Source: Hyaloscypha bicolor E
Taxonomy: Eukaryota; Ascomycota; Leotiomycetes; Helotiales; Hyaloscyphaceae
DNA: 64,000 bases
Reading direction: 5' to 3'
Assembly (NCBI RefSeq): GCF_002865645.1
Contig: NW_020194554.1
Coordinates: 558,001 to 622,000 of the forward strand
Shown: positions 61,150 to 64,000 of the stretch, one piece after another
Numbering within the stretch: the stretch's first letter is position 1
Layout: each line of letters opens with the position of its first letter
Notes under the pieces: generated by a model
What the model was told of the DNA's origin: nothing
The model's input: the letters and a program-made list of their open reading frames with translations, nothing else
Databases searched by the model: none
Position numbers and translations under genes: made by a program

Positions 61150-61440
61150 TTAAGGGGGCCTGAAGAAGATCCCTTAAGCATGGTGTAGCTGAGTCATTAG
61201 CGTGCCCAGGGCTCAGGGCTCGGCTCAGGTTAGAGCAGCGGCTACTCAGGTCCAAAGACGGAAGTGGACCTTAGAGAGGTCCAGTTTCGGCATAGATTAC
61301 ATCGGTAATCTCAGACGATAATTCTTTATATTCATTTGAAACCCAGTTAGTCAGCGTCGCCGCTCTGCTCAAGCCCTACTCACCCTCGCCTCACCCACTG
61401 CTTAGGTTGCTCAGTCGCGTTCCTGCTCTCTCTTCTAGTA
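61150..61440 (+). repeat. Dispersed GC-rich repeat, copy 3 of 3
   Basis: Core words shared with copies 1 and 2: GCTGAGTCATTAGCGTGCCC, CAGGGCTCGGCTCAGG, GTCCAAAGACGGAAGTGGAC and CACCCTCGCCTCACCC. Homology extends left to about 61115 (AATATAGAAACTATAAC), which is the unmutated form of the sequence left of element E near 48645. Confidence 0.8.
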
Positions 61441-62372
61441 ACCAATTATAATTTACTTACCATTTGATTCTGCCGTGCGAAAGTTGTCAACTCTATACGA
61501 CAACGTTCAAGGGGACGTAGTCGGCTTCCAGGAAACAGGACCCCTCCCCCCCTAGCTTAGGGTGTGGGAACCTTTTTGGGCCCCCCTTGAAAGGACGGAT
61601 ATGTCCCCCACTGCTGCCTATTTCCTCTCTTATAATCTTTTCATGCCTTGATCTTGTGCAGGGGCCCGTTTTTGAACCCCGAAGTAGAGTACGTTATAGC
61701 CCTACAGCTACGAGCACACTGGTTTGTAAGAGTAGACCTCGGAGTGACCTTTTAATGTATTATGTTTTAGCGTAGTTCAGGGCGATGTACGTGCATTATT
61801 CCTACTACAGGACGGAGTACTCCGTCCTTTTGTACGCAGATTCGGTCTACTAGAAATCAGAGCATGTTAAACTTTCAAACTGAAACCTAGAATACTATAA
61901 CTTGTAATACAAGAGCTAAGGAGCCGGCGTTCCTCGAGCACCAACGTCTTGGGACTTTATTTGACCATCCACTCAACCAAGAGATTGTAGCCAAGCCGCT
62001 GTAGGACCGTGGAAGAAAATGAGGACTGTAGGGCGGTCCAGTCCGGCCAGTCTGAGTATAATAGCCAGTGTAATTTTCAGCTACTCTAAGGTACATCGAT
62101 AGGAAACTTTCATAACCACAATGATTGCGAATTCGAATGCCTGAGAGTCCTTTAGGAGAAACACTGACCACCGAGAGACTCTTTGGCCTAGCGTGCAATG
62201 CAAAATGCTAAAATTCCTTTTGAAAGGTTCCCAAAACCCTAATTGCTATTTCTAAAACAGATTGAGGATTTGAGAGCGAGACTGCAGATACTCGAATTCG
62301 AAAACCCCAACGCCGACGCCGTATATGATACACCTTTCTCTGCCTGACGCCCAGAACCCATAACCTCGAGCT
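61441..62372. other. No gene; one perfect 20-bp palindrome
   Basis: No supported coding region. AGGACGGAGTACTCCGTCCT at 61809-61828 is its own reverse complement. Confidence 0.6.
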
Positions 62373-62639
62373 CTACTTCTCAGGCGCATCTGGCAATCTC
62401 TCAATAATGTATTTGCCTCTCGCTACACTCACCATTGGAACTCCAGGAACCTTCCGCACTCTCCGCTTAAGGTCGCGATCATTTGTCGCTACGATGAAAA
62501 TTTTGTGCTTTCGTAATTCGATCGATGATACAATCGTCTGCATAAACGCCCTTGTGGTCGCACACCAACCTTTCCCATCGTTCATCTCTTGCAGGGAGTC
62601 GAAATAGGTCCTCTGGCTCGATCGACGGGCCTTGCTCAC
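62373..62639 (-). pseudogene. FCF1: C-terminal fragment of FCF1/UTP24 (rRNA-processing PIN-domain protein), frameshifted
   Basis: Two overlapping minus-strand frames together spell the end of Fcf1. The first reads [15 protein letters not shown], then [12 protein letters not shown]. After a one-base insertion near 62525 the second gives [38 protein letters not shown] and DAPEK, then stop. Fcf1 is a component of the small-subunit processome, with a PIN nuclease fold; the acidic residues of DD in YADDC and of NDRDL belong to its metal-binding set. The N-terminal two thirds are missing and the frame is broken, so this is a duplicated relic. A functional FCF1 must exist elsewhere because the gene is essential in yeast. 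Confidence 0.85.
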
Positions 62640-62709
62640 TATTGCTCACCCTGTCCACCGTCGTCTTACTTTTACTCACCTTCTAATAAATTCATCCGTC
62701 CCGTCAGCC

Positions 62710-62967
62710 ATGGAGCTTGATATTCTTCCCTTCAGAAACTGTATTCTATGGCGTCCTGATGTTTTTAATGGGCATACCAATGAGTCTGGTTATTTCTTCC
62801 CGCAGTCTGGGAAGAGGCTGTTGCCTGAAAACTTGATACTGCTACATTGCAGAGCCTATAACGTGACCGATCACGTAGTTTTCCAAATCAATCAGGACCA
62901 TTGCTCCTTTAAGATGCTTTTCTATCTAATAGAGGTGGCCAATCTTGCGAGGAAAGGAATATCTTGA
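62710..62967 (+). CDS. Small hypothetical open frame, doubtful
   Basis: Open from ATG 62710 (MELDILPFRNCILWRPDVFN) for 85 residues to a stop at 62965. No recognised motif and no strong codon signal. It lies next to the FCF1 relic and may be a remnant of unrelated coding sequence. Confidence 0.25.
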   Translation: MELDILPFRNCILWRPDVFNGHTNESGYFFPQSGKRLLPENLILLHCRAYNVTDHVVFQINQDHCSFKMLFYLIEVANLARKGIS

Positions 62968-63530
62968 AGTACTTTACTCCTCTAAAGTTAGCCATAGATG
63001 TGAGCTTCTTTCACTGCCCTTGTATTCGGCTTATTAAGACTTAAAAAGTGTTTACTATTTCGCTCTATGTGCACACAGATATACGAAATTATTGAGAAAC
63101 TCTAGAGGGTTCTCAACCCCACTCTTAATTGTCTCTTTTATCCTCAAGGCATGGACCGGAAATATTACAAAGCTTCTCACTTGATATGGTTACTTCAAGG
63201 CTTTAAAAGTTTATCTTTAAGAGTTTAGACGAACCGGACAAACGGCATGACTCAACTCAGCGATGTACAACATATCGATCGACAATATGACAATTTCTTA
63301 CGAGTCATTTCTGAGGAGCCTCCGTGAAGGTGGACGCGACGGGAATTGACGACCCAGCTTCCGCATTACGCCAGAGATCGACCAAACTATTCTACAAAGG
63401 CTCCCGCAAAGATCGCCGCTTCGAGTTTCCTTTCCTCCCTTTCCTCGCTTCCAAATTTCTTCAGTCTGTTGTGAAAAGTTACGAACAAGACTTCGAAGAC
63501 GACAGACTTTTAAACTCAAGCAAACCTTTA
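62968..63530. other. No gene recognised
   Basis: Short open frames on both strands near 63300-63530 overlap each other and lack motifs. Confidence 0.45.
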
Positions 63531-64000
63531 TAATTAGAAGAATTATAAAGCAGACTTTAGAATATTAGAACTTTCTATAAGAATACGTCGTTTTTCTCGA
63601 TTTCACTTCTTTCTTATACTTTAATTACTTATAAAAAATTAACTATTACTCTTATTATATTACTTTATACTATATATATCCTTATATATACTTAATATAC
63701 TCGAAAATGTCTCAAGACTCCTTAATCAAGCTTAATATAAGTCAAAATTACCCCGATTTCGAATTAAGACCACTCGATAAGCAAGCTTCTCTTTTTAAGA
63801 AAGGCTACTTAAAGAAGATACTAAATCCTATATAAGAGAATATCGAGGATCTCCGTACATATACTATTAAATATATAATTAGAGGGTATTCATAAGTTAA
63901 TATATTAATTTTTAATAAATTTTTTACTAACTAATCTAATAATAAAACATAGCTTAATTAATAAATATATACTCCTATAAGTAATTATTACTCTTATTTT
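63531..64000. other. Start of another AT-rich block
   Basis: Composition becomes AT-rich. A 42-codon open stretch from ATG 63707 (MSQDSLIKLNISQNYP) ends in a stop at 63833-63835, with further stops beyond, and may be the mutated start of a transposon protein. It cannot be assigned. Confidence 0.5.

Noticed and set aside
61887..62198. 103-codon minus-strand frame
   Set aside because: No motif, composition like its non-coding surroundings.
1..64000. CRISPR arrays, bacterial operons, riboswitches
   Set aside because: The regular repeats seen are minisatellites or transposon parts, and spliceosomal introns make this a fungal nuclear sequence.

Overview
The window reads as a filamentous ascomycete (Pezizomycotina) chromosome with a two-speed layout. 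Three things support this. Short spliceosomal introns (43-73 nt, GT..AG, CTAAC/CTGAC-type branch sites) interrupt the genes. Several heterokaryon-incompatibility (HET) domain loci are present. Long AT-rich blocks made of retrotransposons are almost without CA and TG dinucleotides and full of TA, which is the signature of repeat-induced point mutation (RIP, CpA to TpA).

Layout. 1-6.8 kb: RIP block with a minus-strand Ty1/copia element (copy A), whose 5' LTR and leader escaped mutation. 6.9-12.9 kb: a pogo-type transposase fragment, a HET pseudogene split by a 604-bp hAT-type MITE, a dispersed repeat, and gene fragments. 13.0-24.0 kb: the main genic island. It holds a sugar transporter (minus) and a large GH106-like glycosidase (plus) sharing a promoter, two MITEs, a nucleoside hydrolase, and an intact HET gene. 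24.2-25.1 kb: a perfect 53-bp inverted repeat, another transposase fragment and a second HET pseudogene. 25.3-56.2 kb: a 31-kb RIP block. It holds a solo LTR, a Ty3/gypsy chromovirus-type element (D) with copia copy B nested inside, a truncated copia copy C, an unclassified stretch, and a second gypsy element (E) that carries an unmutated solo LTR. 56.2-63.5 kb: a second genic/mixed island with a dispersed repeat, a 5'-truncated LINE with (TAC)8 tail and 16-bp target duplication, an intact HET gene, another dispersed repeat and a frameshifted FCF1 C-terminal fragment. 63.5-64 kb: AT-rich again.

Functionally, the transporter and the cytosolic glycosidase look like an uptake-and-cleavage pair for a plant-type, possibly rhamnose-containing, sugar. 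The four HET loci (two intact, two broken) lie next to the repeat blocks. Both intact HET genes are preceded by evenly spaced GTCAYRTG boxes. Much of the rest is a readable record of nested insertions, because five insertions have matching target-site duplications (A, B, D, and the solo LTRs at 25338 and 54841), E has one after allowing for RIP, and the hAT MITE and LINE have theirs as well.

All calls come from reading the sequence; no database search was possible.
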